Source of the DNA: Paenibacillus sp. Soil766
Lineage (GTDB): Bacteria > Bacillota > Bacilli > Paenibacillales > NBRC-103111
Assembly: GCF_001428105.1 (NCBI RefSeq)
Contig: NZ_LMSJ01000059.1
Span: 134,011-198,010, forward strand
Direction of reading: 5' to 3'
DNA: 64,000 nucleotides
Part shown: positions 8,308-16,647 of the stretch, piece by piece
Numbering within the stretch: the first letter of the stretch is position 1
How the letters are laid out: each line of letters starts with the position of its first letter
Notes under the pieces: generated by a model
Told to the model about the DNA's origin: nothing
What the model saw: only the letters and a program-made list of their open reading frames with translations
Databases searched by the model: none
Program-made: the position numbers and the translations under genes

Positions 8308-9351
8308 CTATTCAAAAGCTGTTTCCAACTCGTCTTCATCTTCATCTGTATTCGGACCAACAACTTTAATCAAGTTGCTATTTTCTCTAATTCGAAGTTC
8401 GATCGTCTCGGAGATCGCTTTATTATCTTTCAAGAATTGCTTAGCATTCTCGCGTCCTTGACCAAGACGTTCACCTTCATAGGAATACCAAGCACCGCTC
8501 TTATTCACGATATCCAATTCAGTTCCGATATCAATAATGCTACCTTCGCGTGAGATGCCTTCACCGTACATAATATCGACTTCAGCTTGTTTAAACGGAG
8601 GTGCTACTTTATTCTTAACGACCTTAATTCTTGTACGGTTCCCAACCATGTCATTACCTTGTTTGATCGTCTCAATACGACGAACATCTAAACGCACGGA
8701 AGAGTAGAACTTCAATGCACGACCACCCGGAGTCGTCTCAGGGTTACCAAACATAACGCCAACTTTTTCACGTAATTGGTTGATGAAGATCGCGATAACT
8801 TTTGACTTATTGATTGCTCCAGACAACTTACGAAGCGCTTGTGACATCAAACGTGCTTGAAGACCTACGTGAGAATCCCCCATATCGCCTTCGATTTCCG
8901 CTTTCGGTACTAGTGCTGCAACGGAGTCGATAACAATAATATCTACCGCGCCACTACGAACAAGTGCTTCCGCGATCTCAAGTGCTTGCTCACCTGTATC
9001 TGGTTGGGAAAGCAACAGTTCATCTATATTAATACCAAGCTTACTAGCATAGGAAGGATCCAACGCATGTTCTGCATCGATAAAGGCAGCTTGTCCGCCT
9101 ACTTTTTGAACTTCAGCAATTGCGTGAAGCGCTACAGTTGTTTTACCTGATGATTCTGGACCGTATACTTCAATAATTCTTCCGCGAGGGAACCCACCTA
9201 TTCCAAGTGCGATATCAAGGGCAAGCGCACCCGAAGAAATCGTTTCAACTTGCATATGTGTAGATTCTCCAAGTTTCATAATGGAGCCTTTTCCGAACTG
9301 TTTCTCAATTTGACGTAATGCATTATCTAACGCGGCACGACGATCTGACAA
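8308..9351 (-). CDS. recA: RecA recombinase
   Basis: A 347-residue RecA: ATP-dependent strand-exchange protein and SOS co-protease. Walker A GPESSGKT is at residues 64-71, and the downstream GVMFGNPETTPGGRALKFY segment (L2 region and following) is intact; the acidic tail DEDEDELE is typical. The best start is a TTG at 9351, giving MSDRRAALDNALRQIEKQFG, which matches the conserved RecA N-terminus and has AGAAGGA upstream at a workable distance. The GTG at 9360 is too close to that ribosome site. The promoter has a LexA box upstream. Flanked by cinA and recX, as in many Bacillales. Confidence 0.97.
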   Translation of the reverse strand: MSDRRAALDNALRQIEKQFGKGSIMKLGESTHMQVETISSGALALDIALGIGGFPRGRIIEVYGPESSGKTTVALHAIAEVQKVGGQAAFIDAEHALDPSYASKLGINIDELLLSQPDTGEQALEIAEALVRSGAVDIIVIDSVAALVPKAEIEGDMGDSHVGLQARLMSQALRKLSGAINKSKVIAIFINQLREKVGVMFGNPETTPGGRALKFYSSVRLDVRRIETIKQGNDMVGNRTRIKVVKNKVAPPFKQAEVDIMYGEGISREGSIIDIGTELDIVNKSGAWYSYEGERLGQGRENAKQFLKDNKAISETIELRIRENSNLIKVVGPNTDEDEDELETAFE

Positions 9352-9382
9352 AACGACCACTTCCTTCTATCATTATAGGTAT

Positions 9383-9411
9383 ATGATAACTTGTTTTGGC
9401 ATGTTTGCCAA
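9383..9411 (-). promoter_or_regulatory. Sigma-A promoter of recA
   Basis: TTGGCA (9411-9406), 17-base spacer, TATCAT (9388-9383): 5 of 6 at both boxes. The -35 box is one arm of an inverted repeat TTGGCA-AACA-TGCCAA (9411-9396). Confidence 0.8.
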
Positions 9412-9420
9412 GCATTTTTT

Positions 9421-9434
9421 CGAACATACATTCG
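9421..9434 (-). promoter_or_regulatory. LexA (SOS) box upstream of recA
   Basis: CGAATGTATGTTCG on the minus strand differs at one position from the Gram-positive LexA consensus CGAAC-N4-GTTCG. It lies 9 bases upstream of the recA -35 box, which fits SOS repression of recA. Confidence 0.8.
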
Positions 9435-9451
9435 TTTTTTTGCGAACAAAC

Positions 9452-9487
9452 AAAAAACCGTAACAAAGTTATCGCTTTGCTACGGTT
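9452..9487 (-). terminator. Intrinsic terminator after cinA
   Basis: A 13-bp stem with one G-U pair (9475-9487 with 9456-9468, 6-base loop) followed by six T residues (9457-9452) on the minus strand. It isolates recA from cinA. Confidence 0.9.
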
Positions 9488-9520
9488 CTTCCGTTAACTA
9501 CCTCTCATTATAGTGGATAT

Positions 9521-10771
9521 CTAGTTTTCTTTCAACTGTTTCAATAATTGATAGAGTGCGCGTTTAGCAGCCCTATGTTTGATTGAATCCCTATTGCCTG
9601 TTAGTTGGAGAGTAAATACTTCCGTCTCCGCATGCTTTTGTGCTAATCCCACATAGACAAGTCCCACAGGCTTCCCTTCAGACGGGCTTGGACCCGCCAC
9701 ACCGGTCACAGAGATGCCAAAGTCACTACCAGTCCTATCAAGCAATTGTTCGGCTAAAATGACTGCCGTTTCGCTGCTAACTGCACCTGGAGCACCTTCT
9801 CCCTCCAAAATATCCATAGGCACACCGAGCAGCTTATGTTTTAAGGCATTTGAATAAACGATAATACCACCTAAGAAAGATTCTGAGCTACCAGGCACTG
9901 CCGTAATCAAATCGCTGAGTAAACCTCCTGTACAGCTCTCAGCCACTGTCAGCGTCTTCTTGCTGGCCGCAAGTAATTGCAAAACAATCGTCTCAATAGG
10001 GACGTCTCGATCCGCGTAAAGATACTCACCAAGTCGATTCGTAATTTCAGCCTCCGTAGCTTGTAACTTTAACTCACCTTCAGCTGACGTGTGTGCACGC
10101 GTTGTTAAACGTATCGTTACTTCACCTTCTTTTGCGTAAGGGGCAATTGTCGGGTCAGTCTGCGATTGAATCAAATCTAGTAGTTGATGCTCCAAACTGG
10201 ACTCACCTATGCCTGCAAACTTCAACATTTTCGAATAAAGCGGAACTTCATTCGTCATTCGTAATTGAAGCCACGGTACCGCATATTTGCTAAACATGGG
10301 CTTCATTTCTTTAGGAGGTCCTGGTAAAAGCACAAAATGTGTCCCCTCAAAGGTCAGTGCATTTCCCACTGCCAAACCAGTCTCATTTTGTAGGGGATCG
10401 CTGGCTTCTAGCATAAGTGCCTGGCGCCGATTACTTTCCACCATGTGAATCCCTCTTGATGCAAACATCTCAGAAATAACCTTCATAGATGGCTCATGAA
10501 GCACCAAATTGCGTCCCGTAAGTGTAGCTACTACATCCTTGGTCAGATCATCCTGCGTTGGCCCCAGCCCTCCTGTACAAATCACGACATCAGCTCGTGA
10601 TGCAGCTAATCGAAGACTGTCTAACAAGCGCTGTTCATTGTCTCCTACGACTGTTTGAAAGTAAATATCAATCCCAAGTGCTGCACATTCTCTAGAAATA
10701 AACTGCGCATTGGTATTCACAATTTGACCAAGCAGCAATTCTGTTCCTACCGCAATGATTTCTGCTTTCAT
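9521..10771 (-). CDS. cinA: CinA: competence/damage-inducible protein with C-terminal NMN amidohydrolase domain
   Basis: A 416-residue CinA. The N-terminal MoaB/molybdopterin-like domain (about residues 1-170) shows MKAEIIAVGTELLLGQIVNTN and TGGLGPTQDDLTKD; the C-terminal domain (about 255-410) has the CinA/PncC signature VAESCTGGLLSDLIT, GGIIVYSN and VTGVAGPSPSEGKP, which in studied relatives deamidates nicotinamide mononucleotide for NAD recycling, while the N-terminal domain hydrolyses ADP-ribose. The ATG at 10771 has AAAGGAGG upstream. The cinA-recA order is typical of Firmicutes. A terminator separates it from pgsA upstream. Confidence 0.94.
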   Translation of the reverse strand: MKAEIIAVGTELLLGQIVNTNAQFISRECAALGIDIYFQTVVGDNEQRLLDSLRLAASRADVVICTGGLGPTQDDLTKDVVATLTGRNLVLHEPSMKVISEMFASRGIHMVESNRRQALMLEASDPLQNETGLAVGNALTFEGTHFVLLPGPPKEMKPMFSKYAVPWLQLRMTNEVPLYSKMLKFAGIGESSLEHQLLDLIQSQTDPTIAPYAKEGEVTIRLTTRAHTSAEGELKLQATEAEITNRLGEYLYADRDVPIETIVLQLLAASKKTLTVAESCTGGLLSDLITAVPGSSESFLGGIIVYSNALKHKLLGVPMDILEGEGAPGAVSSETAVILAEQLLDRTGSDFGISVTGVAGPSPSEGKPVGLVYVGLAQKHAETEVFTLQLTGNRDSIKHRAAKRALYQLLKQLKEN

Positions 10772-10794
10772 CTACGAACCCTCCTTTAAAATGA

Positions 10795-10843
10795 GAAAAC
10801 CTCTAAGGTGATCGCTCGTTATTGATCGACCGCGTTTAGAGGT
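10795..10843 (-). terminator. Hairpin terminator after pgsA
   Basis: Outer 8-bp arms (10799-10806 with 10836-10843) close an inner stem containing GATC/GATC; a TTTT run follows on the minus strand (10799-10796). Confidence 0.75.
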
Positions 10844-10856
10844 AGGTTATATGCAA

Positions 10857-11441
10857 CTATGACTTTTCTGAAAAATCGATGACGTGTTTATTTTTGACGA
10901 AATATTCCACACCTGAATAAACGGTAATAATTGCTGCAGCCCAACTAGCTATTACATCAAAGGGAAAATCTAGGAACGTAAATGGAAAATTATTAATCAA
11001 CAGAGCTATGATGGCTGTAATTTGAGCCGCAGTCTTCGCTTTACCCCATTTGCTGGCCGCCATGACAGTACCCTCTAAGAGGGCAATTTGACGAAGACCA
11101 GTCACCGCCCATTCTCTGCTAATAATTACAATAACAATCCAAGCATCAACTTTATCCATTTCTACTAGTGAAACAAGTACAGCGGTAACAAGCAGCTTGT
11201 CTGCTAAAGGATCCAGAAGCTTGCCCAAATTCGTTACAAGATTACGTTTCCTAGCAATGTAACCATCTAAGCTATCTGTACTCGCAGCAATAATAAAAAT
11301 TAATGCAGCAATAATTTGATTATACGTTATGCTAAACTCCTCTATCCGTATTTGAGGAAATTTTACCTTAATCAGCAAAAAGAACATGATGATCGGTACT
11401 AATAAAATTCTCGCTACGGTGATGCGGTTAGCTAAGTTCAT
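10857..11441 (-). CDS. pgsA: CDP-diacylglycerol--glycerol-3-phosphate 3-phosphatidyltransferase
   Basis: A 194-residue integral membrane enzyme that makes phosphatidylglycerophosphate from CDP-diacylglycerol, the committed step to phosphatidylglycerol. The CDP-alcohol phosphotransferase motif DG-x2-AR-x8-G-x3-D-x3-D is visible as DSLDGYIARKRNLVTNLGK followed by LLDPLADKLL near residues 55-85. Four or five hydrophobic segments are present, the first at the N-terminus (MNLANRITVARILLVPIIMF). The start at 11441 overlaps the rimO stop by 4 bases (ATGA), so it is translated with rimO. CdsA (54431-55225), its supplier of CDP-diacylglycerol, is also in this window. Confidence 0.95.
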   Translation of the reverse strand: MNLANRITVARILLVPIIMFFLLIKVKFPQIRIEEFSITYNQIIAALIFIIAASTDSLDGYIARKRNLVTNLGKLLDPLADKLLVTAVLVSLVEMDKVDAWIVIVIISREWAVTGLRQIALLEGTVMAASKWGKAKTAAQITAIIALLINNFPFTFLDFPFDVIASWAAAIITVYSGVEYFVKNKHVIDFSEKS

Positions 11442-12766
11442 GCAATTACCTCCCCTGATAAGTCAAACTCGTAGGAGTGGGTAACGCGAACTTTCGCAAG
11501 TTCACCAATGTTCAATTTAGCATTCGACACGAATACTTCACCATCAATTTCAGGTGCGTCGAATTGAGAGCGTCCAATATAAACGTCGCTTCTACCATCG
11601 TATCTTTCGATAAGCACGTCGATTTCTTGCCCGATTCGGCGACCGCCGCGAATATTCGAAATTTCACGTTGAATTTCCATAATCGCGTTAGCACGGTATT
11701 CTTTAACATCATCCGGAACTTGATCCGGCAGTCTTGCTGCAGGCGTATCATCTTCCATGGAGTATGCAAACACACCAAGGCGATCGAACTGAACATCACG
11801 CACGAATTGTTTCAAGTTCTCGAAATCTTGTTCAGTCTCACCAGGGAAACCAACAATCAAAGAAGTACGCAAGGCAACATCCGGAATGGATTCACGTATT
11901 TTACGAACAAGTTCGCGCGTATCTTTCTGGCGACCTGGTCTTCGCATACGTTTAAGAATGGAATCTTCACTATGCTGTAATGGCATATCAATGTATTTGC
12001 ACACTTTAGGATTCGTTGCCATAACTTCAATCAACTCATCACTGAAGAAGCCTGGGTATGCATAGTGCAGACGCACCCACTCAATACCTTCTACTTCACT
12101 TACTTTGTTCAACAACGTAGGAAGCATGAAGCTATCATAAATATCTGTTCCATAGTTTGTGGAATCCTGCGCAATTAAGCTAATTTCTTTAACACCTTGA
12201 GCCGCAAGGCTTGCAACTTCAGCAACGACCGATTCCATGCTTCTGCTTTTAAAAGCACCGCGCATAATTGGAATGGAACAGAATGTACAAGCGTTATCGC
12301 AACCTTCCGCAATTTTCACGTATGCCGTATAACGCGGTGTCGTCATCAATCTAGGCAGGTCAGCGTCATAGTTAAATACCGGATTCCCTACAAGAACCGG
12401 TTTCTTCCCTCTAAGCGCTTCGTCCACAATGTGATTAATTTTATCAAAATCACCCGTACCTACGATGCCATCGATCTCAGGCATTTCTTCCATTAACTGC
12501 TTTTTGTATCGTTGTGTTAAACAGCCTGAAACAATTAGCGCCTTGAGATTCGCTGTTTGCTTCAGTTCTGCCATATCCAAAATTGTATTTACGGATTCTT
12601 CTTTAGCAGCATCAATGAACCCGCAAGTGTTCACGATAATGACTGTAGCATCTTCCTTGTTGTCTACAAGTTGGAAACCACGGCCATGAATTAAACCTGA
12701 CATAATCTCGGAATCAACCAAATTCTTCTCGCATCCGAGAGTAACTACTTTAACCTTTTCTGTCAT
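11438..12766 (-). CDS. rimO: Ribosomal protein S12 methylthiotransferase RimO
   Basis: A 442-residue radical-SAM methylthiotransferase that adds a methylthio group to an aspartate of ribosomal protein S12. N-terminal UPF0004 domain with VTLGCEKNLVDSE (Cys11), NTCGFID and SGCLTQRY supplies one cluster; the radical-SAM motif is EGCDNACTFCSIP (C-x3-C-x2-C). A C-terminal TRAM domain follows. It resembles RimO rather than MiaB in the GCEKN and GxDxxxTFC contexts. The ATG at 12766 has GGAGG upstream; a 18-residue upstream extension runs into the promoter and is rejected. A consensus promoter lies at 12809-12837. Confidence 0.93.
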   Translation of the reverse strand: MTEKVKVVTLGCEKNLVDSEIMSGLIHGRGFQLVDNKEDATVIIVNTCGFIDAAKEESVNTILDMAELKQTANLKALIVSGCLTQRYKKQLMEEMPEIDGIVGTGDFDKINHIVDEALRGKKPVLVGNPVFNYDADLPRLMTTPRYTAYVKIAEGCDNACTFCSIPIMRGAFKSRSMESVVAEVASLAAQGVKEISLIAQDSTNYGTDIYDSFMLPTLLNKVSEVEGIEWVRLHYAYPGFFSDELIEVMATNPKVCKYIDMPLQHSEDSILKRMRRPGRQKDTRELVRKIRESIPDVALRTSLIVGFPGETEQDFENLKQFVRDVQFDRLGVFAYSMEDDTPAARLPDQVPDDVKEYRANAIMEIQREISNIRGGRRIGQEIDVLIERYDGRSDVYIGRSQFDAPEIDGEVFVSNAKLNIGELAKVRVTHSYEFDLSGEVIA

Positions 12767-12808
12767 GAAAGAAACAACCTCCAATAGTCCTAAAAAACAC
12801 TCCCTACC

Positions 12809-12837
12809 AGTATAATACAAGCCAATTGGGGTGTCAA
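12809..12837 (-). promoter_or_regulatory. Sigma-A promoter of rimO-pgsA
   Basis: TTGACA (12837-12832), 17-base spacer, TATACT (12814-12809) on the minus strand, immediately downstream of the yajQ terminator. Confidence 0.85.
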
Positions 12838-12843
12838 AATGTA

Positions 12844-12869
12844 AAAACCCCCTGCATTCAGGGGGTTTT
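12844..12869 (-). terminator. Intrinsic terminator after yajQ
   Basis: An 11-bp perfect stem (12859-12869 with 12844-12854, 4-base loop) rich in G/C at its base and ending in TTTT on the minus strand. Confidence 0.9.
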
Positions 12870-12894
12870 CCTACAAGTAACCTTATATTCCTGA

Positions 12895-13386
12895 TTATTT
12901 CATATTAACAAACTGCAAATCCAATGGAATATCCGCTTTCCGAAGCAGTGCAATAACAGCCTGTAAATCGTCACGACTCTTCCCGGTTACACGAATTTGA
13001 TCCCCTTGAATTTGAGTTTTCACTTTCAATTTTGAATCACGAATCAGTATATTAATCTTCTTGGAGTTGTCTTGATCGACACCTTGTTTCATACTGATTT
13101 TCTGTCTAACTGTGGAACCAGCGGCTGGCTCTACTTTGGAATATTCGAGATTTTTAATCGAGATTCCACGTTTGGTCATTTTGGCATGCATAATATCAAG
13201 GACGTTCTGAAGCTTAAACTCATCATCCGAAGTGACAACAAGCTGATCTTTATCTAATTTAATGCTACTCTTGCTTCCTTTAAAATCAAAACGGGTCAAC
13301 ATCTCTTTCTCAGCTTGTTGAATCGCATTATTTAGTTCTTGCATATCCACTTTGGATACAATATCAAACGAACTCTCTGAACTCAT
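12895..13386 (-). CDS. yajQ: YajQ-family nucleotide-binding protein (UPF0234)
   Basis: A 163-residue protein of the YajQ family, two ferredoxin-like halves. It begins MSSESSFDIVSKVDMQELNNA and shows FDFKGSKSSI and the late segment QIRVTGKSRDDLQAVIALLR that define the family. In Xanthomonas a member binds cyclic di-GMP; in Gram-positives the role is unclear. It is flanked by terminators on both sides and has its own promoter, so it is a single-gene transcript. The name is by homology only. Confidence 0.92.
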   Translation of the reverse strand: MSSESSFDIVSKVDMQELNNAIQQAEKEMLTRFDFKGSKSSIKLDKDQLVVTSDDEFKLQNVLDIMHAKMTKRGISIKNLEYSKVEPAAGSTVRQKISMKQGVDQDNSKKINILIRDSKLKVKTQIQGDQIRVTGKSRDDLQAVIALLRKADIPLDLQFVNMK

Positions 13387-13423
13387 CTACATCCCAACAT
13401 CCCTTCCATCAAATTACATTAGC

Positions 13424-13452
13424 ATTATAGCAAGAACACGTAAAAAAGGAAA
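13424..13452 (-). promoter_or_regulatory. Extended -10 promoter of yajQ
   Basis: A perfect TATAAT (13429-13424) is preceded by TG at the extended position (TGC-TATAAT); the -35 region (TTTCCT) is weak, as expected for an extended -10 promoter. It overlaps the T-run and stem of the rodZ terminator. Confidence 0.65.
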
Positions 13453-13483
13453 TATCCAACCGCCAATGGCTTCGAATATTTCC
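13442..13483 (-). terminator. Intrinsic terminator after rodZ
   Basis: A 10-bp stem with one mismatch (13474-13483 with 13448-13457) followed by six T residues (13447-13442) on the minus strand. Confidence 0.85.
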
Positions 13484-13531
13484 CATCAAGCTATTTTCAT
13501 TACCCGGGAAAGCGCAGGAACTGGCAAATTG

Positions 13532-14407
13532 CTAGCTTTTCTGCAAATTCAATTGAACCCGCTTCGGATTCGGCGTATCGCCAACAGGTACGAGAGTGCC
13601 ATTGACCATGAGCTGCAAAGCACTAGCTGCACCAACATTCAAATAAGCTGAAGTCGCTAACTCAAATGTGTCCGTATCACCGACATTATACAGTTTCTGT
13701 CTTAGCAATGGCCCCTTCTCACCCTCAGGGGTTAGTGCATTAATAGCAATCCAGCAAGATCCTGTAATTTTGAATTGAATATTTAAATTCGCAGTACCTG
13801 TAATGATGTAATTATCTACACCCTTTTCATTAGCGCTAAATTTCACCTGCACAGCTGGTGGTGTTGGGGTCGGCGCTGGTGTTGGGGTTGGCGTTGAAAT
13901 CACTGTTGCTTTACCTTCCCCAGTAGCATTTACAGACGTGCTCGGCGAAGGGTTCGTCGAGTCCGTTATGCGCGGCGATTGCGTTTGCGTTGGCTTCTCA
14001 TCCGCTGGCGTTCCCTTATAATTCTTGTATGTATAATAATATACAATCCCGAATATGAGCAAAATAAAACAGACAAACATCAGGCTAGAAGCCCAGCGGC
14101 TCATTTTTTCTGTATTGCGAACACTTGATCTATTCTTGCGAATCGCTTCCACAACAGGCTTCTCAATCGTTGGGGCAGGAAGCGTTGACTGATACATATT
14201 TAGAACTTCATTCGGATCAAGTCCCAATGCTTCCGCATAACTTTTAATAAATGCCCTCACGTAAAAACTACCTGGCAGCACTTTGTAGTTTCCTTCTTCA
14301 ATGGCTTCTAGATAGCGCTTGCGGATCTTAGTAACTTCCTGGAGATCATCTAGCGAAATCTTTCTTTCCAGTCGAGTTTTGCGCAAAATGTAGCCTAAGT
14401 CAGACAT
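13532..14407 (-). CDS. rodZ: RodZ-like cell-shape protein with helix-turn-helix domain
   Basis: A 291-residue bitopic membrane protein. N-terminal Xre-type helix-turn-helix (residues 1-65; MSDLGYILRKTRLERKISL and YLEAIEEGNY), a transmembrane helix near residues 105-125, a Ser/Thr/Pro-rich extracellular linker with repeated TPTP, and a C-terminal RodZ beta domain (about 190-285, with NLNIQFKITGSCWIAI). RodZ joins MreB to the cell-wall elongation machinery. In B. subtilis the gene here is ymfM. It lies between ymfK and a terminator. Length and domain order match the family. Confidence 0.9.
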   Translation of the reverse strand: MSDLGYILRKTRLERKISLDDLQEVTKIRKRYLEAIEEGNYKVLPGSFYVRAFIKSYAEALGLDPNEVLNMYQSTLPAPTIEKPVVEAIRKNRSSVRNTEKMSRWASSLMFVCFILLIFGIVYYYTYKNYKGTPADEKPTQTQSPRITDSTNPSPSTSVNATGEGKATVISTPTPTPAPTPTPPAVQVKFSANEKGVDNYIITGTANLNIQFKITGSCWIAINALTPEGEKGPLLRQKLYNVGDTDTFELATSAYLNVGAASALQLMVNGTLVPVGDTPNPKRVQLNLQKS

Positions 14408-14458
14408 ATGGTCACCTCCCCGAAGGAATTATTCATCCTGTTATTGACGTTTGAAACA

Positions 14459-15223
14459 TTAAAAAGGTTCGGACGTATACGTAAACGAATCGTAGTTAAT
14501 TTCTTCATCCGGGCTGTTCCGAAGCTCGATAATATAATCGAAGTGATTATAGGTGTATTCCGATTCCCGAATAAAAATGTCTGGGTGCTCGATAACCTTT
14601 GTTGAAGGAAGACCCATAATATCTTGTAAAAGACTGTAATGCTTTTCGTTGGAACGAATCGTCGAAACAATACCGTCAATGATATAGACATTGTTTGGGG
14701 CCATTTCATCCTCAGAAAGCTGACTGCGAACGGTTTGTCTCAATAAAGTTGAAGAAACAAACGTCCACCGTTTGTTCGCACAAACGCTTCCTGCGATGAT
14801 CGACTCCGTTTTACCTACACGCGGCATACCACGAAGCCCTACAACTTGGTTACCCTCACGCTTGAATATTTCACCAAGAAAATCAACTAATAAACCTAGC
14901 TCGTCTCGCGTGAAACGAAATGTTTTGCGATCGTCCGAGTCGCGTTCTATATATCTGCCGTGACGAACAGCCAAAATATCAACTAATTTAGGAGGTCTCA
15001 AAGCAGTAATAGTAATATTATCTACTTTTCTCAACATTTTACCCATTAAATCAATTTTTTCTTCATCATTTGTTTGTAGAAGCATGCCACGCGTACGATC
15101 TTCAACCCCATTAATCGTTACGATGTTAATATCCAGCATCCCCATCAATGAAGCTATATCACCTAATAAACCGGGACGGTTCTTGTGAATTTTGTATTCC
15201 ATATACCATTCTTTAACGTCCAA
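14459..15223 (-). CDS. ymfK: YmfK-family protein (DUF3388): ACT-like domain plus P-loop
   Basis: About 254 residues. An ACT-like N-terminal part (EYKIHKNRPGLLGDIASLMG, NIVTINGVEDRTRG) precedes a region with a Walker-A-like GMPRVGKTE near residue 132 and FVSSTLLRQTVRSQL. This is the conserved but functionally unassigned YmfK family of Bacillales. The frame is open to 15256, but the first 11 codons lack a ribosome site; GAGGTGG just before the TTG at 15223 makes MDVKEWYMEYK the better start. The ACT domain suggests ligand sensing and the P-loop nucleotide binding, both inferred. Located between a lipoprotein gene and rodZ. Confidence 0.8.
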   Translation of the reverse strand: MDVKEWYMEYKIHKNRPGLLGDIASLMGMLDINIVTINGVEDRTRGMLLQTNDEEKIDLMGKMLRKVDNITITALRPPKLVDILAVRHGRYIERDSDDRKTFRFTRDELGLLVDFLGEIFKREGNQVVGLRGMPRVGKTESIIAGSVCANKRWTFVSSTLLRQTVRSQLSEDEMAPNNVYIIDGIVSTIRSNEKHYSLLQDIMGLPSTKVIEHPDIFIRESEYTYNHFDYIIELRNSPDEEINYDSFTYTSEPF

Positions 15224-15346
15224 TTCTTCCACCTCATCATCATCACTGTCACACATATCTGTAACTGAACCAGACTGTTCATGTCCATTTAATTAATTTC
15301 TACAAAATTCGCCATAATCCTTCTCCAAAACAGAAGAACACTGACA

Positions 15347-16198
15347 TTATTTCATTTTTAGTTCCTTTAGCTCTTGCGCATTGTAAGTTTGGATGCCTTT
15401 TTGCCAATTATGTGTTTTCATCGCCGCGAGCCGGTTATCCAAAATTTGTGCCCAATTAAGATCGGCGGATACCGCTCCGGAAAAGTCCATTACGGATACA
15501 CCCAAAGTTTTCGCTTTTTGCAACTGTTCTGCACTCGCAGGGCTGTAAAAAATAACCCATGTTGCATGATGTTGATGTACTTGAAAACTCAACTGCTGAA
15601 ACCATTGGTTATTGTTATTTAGCAATACTATGTGATCGGCTTCTTCTGAAGGGGCCCATGCAGATGGAATTGGACGTTCACTTTGCGTTACCCATTCGAT
15701 GACCACATTTTGAAACAAAAGATCTTGAATCGCCTTGTTTTTCATGGTTTCCATTTGTTGCAAGTCCAATTGGAGCAAAGATGCCTGCTCGTTCACGGTA
15801 ACTGCGCTACCTTCTGCCCATGGCTGACTTTGTAGAAAAGTCCATTTACTCGTAGTAAGACCTAATGCCATCTTCTCGTTGGCAGAAGGGAATAGCTCAT
15901 TTCCAACAACGTATATGTAATCATATGATTTCGATTTCAAATTCGAAACTACATTATCATCCAGCGCATTCAAATCTTTAACCCACTCGTAAGCAATCGA
16001 ATTTCCATCTCGCCAATTCTTTAGTGTTTGACCCAGCACGTCCTTTGCTGATGCTGATAGCCCGCTACTTGAGAGCATTAGAACAGACATTTTCTGATCA
16101 AGCAGTTCTTGCTTAATAACTGGAATTCCACGATTCCCGCAACCAGCAAGTAGTGATACTACTAGGATTAAAATAAGTAATAAACGAGTCATATGCAT
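15347..16198 (-). CDS. Lipoprotein resembling PnrA/BMP-type substrate-binding proteins
   Basis: A 283-residue predicted lipoprotein. The start ATG at 16198 (MHMTRLLLILILVVSLLAGC) has AAAGGAA upstream; the hydrophobic stretch ends in a clear lipobox LLAGC, so the mature protein would be anchored by its Cys. The body has alternating hydrophobic strands with YDYIYVVGNELF and ATWVIFYSPAS, and a C-terminal end LDNRLAAMKTHNWQKG-like segment that recalls the basic membrane protein (PnrA, nucleoside-binding) fold. No ABC permease or ATPase lies nearby, so transport is uncertain. Could instead be a sporulation or envelope sensor. Function not known. Confidence 0.65.
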   Translation of the reverse strand: MHMTRLLLILILVVSLLAGCGNRGIPVIKQELLDQKMSVLMLSSSGLSASAKDVLGQTLKNWRDGNSIAYEWVKDLNALDDNVVSNLKSKSYDYIYVVGNELFPSANEKMALGLTTSKWTFLQSQPWAEGSAVTVNEQASLLQLDLQQMETMKNKAIQDLLFQNVVIEWVTQSERPIPSAWAPSEEADHIVLLNNNNQWFQQLSFQVHQHHATWVIFYSPASAEQLQKAKTLGVSVMDFSGAVSADLNWAQILDNRLAAMKTHNWQKGIQTYNAQELKELKMK

Positions 16199-16231
16199 AC
16201 ATTGATAATTCCTTTCCAGCTGATAAAGCAT

Positions 16232-16258
16232 GCAAAAGCCTCCGAAAGAGGAGGCTTT
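16232..16258 (-). terminator. Intrinsic terminator after ymfJ
   Basis: A 9-bp stem (16250-16258 with 16235-16243, 6-base loop) ending in TTTT (16237-16234) on the minus strand. It isolates ymfJ from the lipoprotein gene. Confidence 0.85.
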
Positions 16259-16291
16259 CACATCATACCCTATTGAATTGTAAAACGGTTA

Positions 16292-16543
16292 TTAGCCTTT
16301 GTCTACTAATTTTACCATGAGGCGCGCAAGAGTATGCTTTTCCTGTTCATCCCCAGCATCCCACAACTCTTTGAGAACTCGTTCTTGCTCATTTTGAGGA
16401 TCCACCTTGTCTGCCAAAAACTCCCCAATTTGAAAAGCGAGCTTGGAGATGGTTTCATCACTCATCCCTGCATGTCCAGCCTGACTCACGCGTTCAGCCA
16501 AAAACTCTTTCCATTTGTCGAACACTTTAAGTACAGTAGCCAT
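16292..16543 (-). CDS. ymfJ: YmfJ-family small protein (DUF3243)
   Basis: An 83-residue soluble, helical, charged protein. MATVLKVFDKWKEFLAERV and FQIGEFLADKVDP match the DUF3243/YmfJ family found beside ymfI in Bacillales. No catalytic motif is visible and the role is unknown. The ATG at 16543 has AAAGGAGG upstream. It is followed by its own terminator. Its synteny with ymfF-ymfH-ymfI is the main support besides the length. Confidence 0.85.
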   Translation of the reverse strand: MATVLKVFDKWKEFLAERVSQAGHAGMSDETISKLAFQIGEFLADKVDPQNEQERVLKELWDAGDEQEKHTLARLMVKLVDKG

Positions 16544-16647
16544 TGTAAGAAGCCTCCTTTGAGTTATGAGAAATGGTCATTACATACGTAATATGCGCTT
16601 CTCAAAACAGAATTATGCGTCGACTTCTCTACCATGGATTCTTGTAT

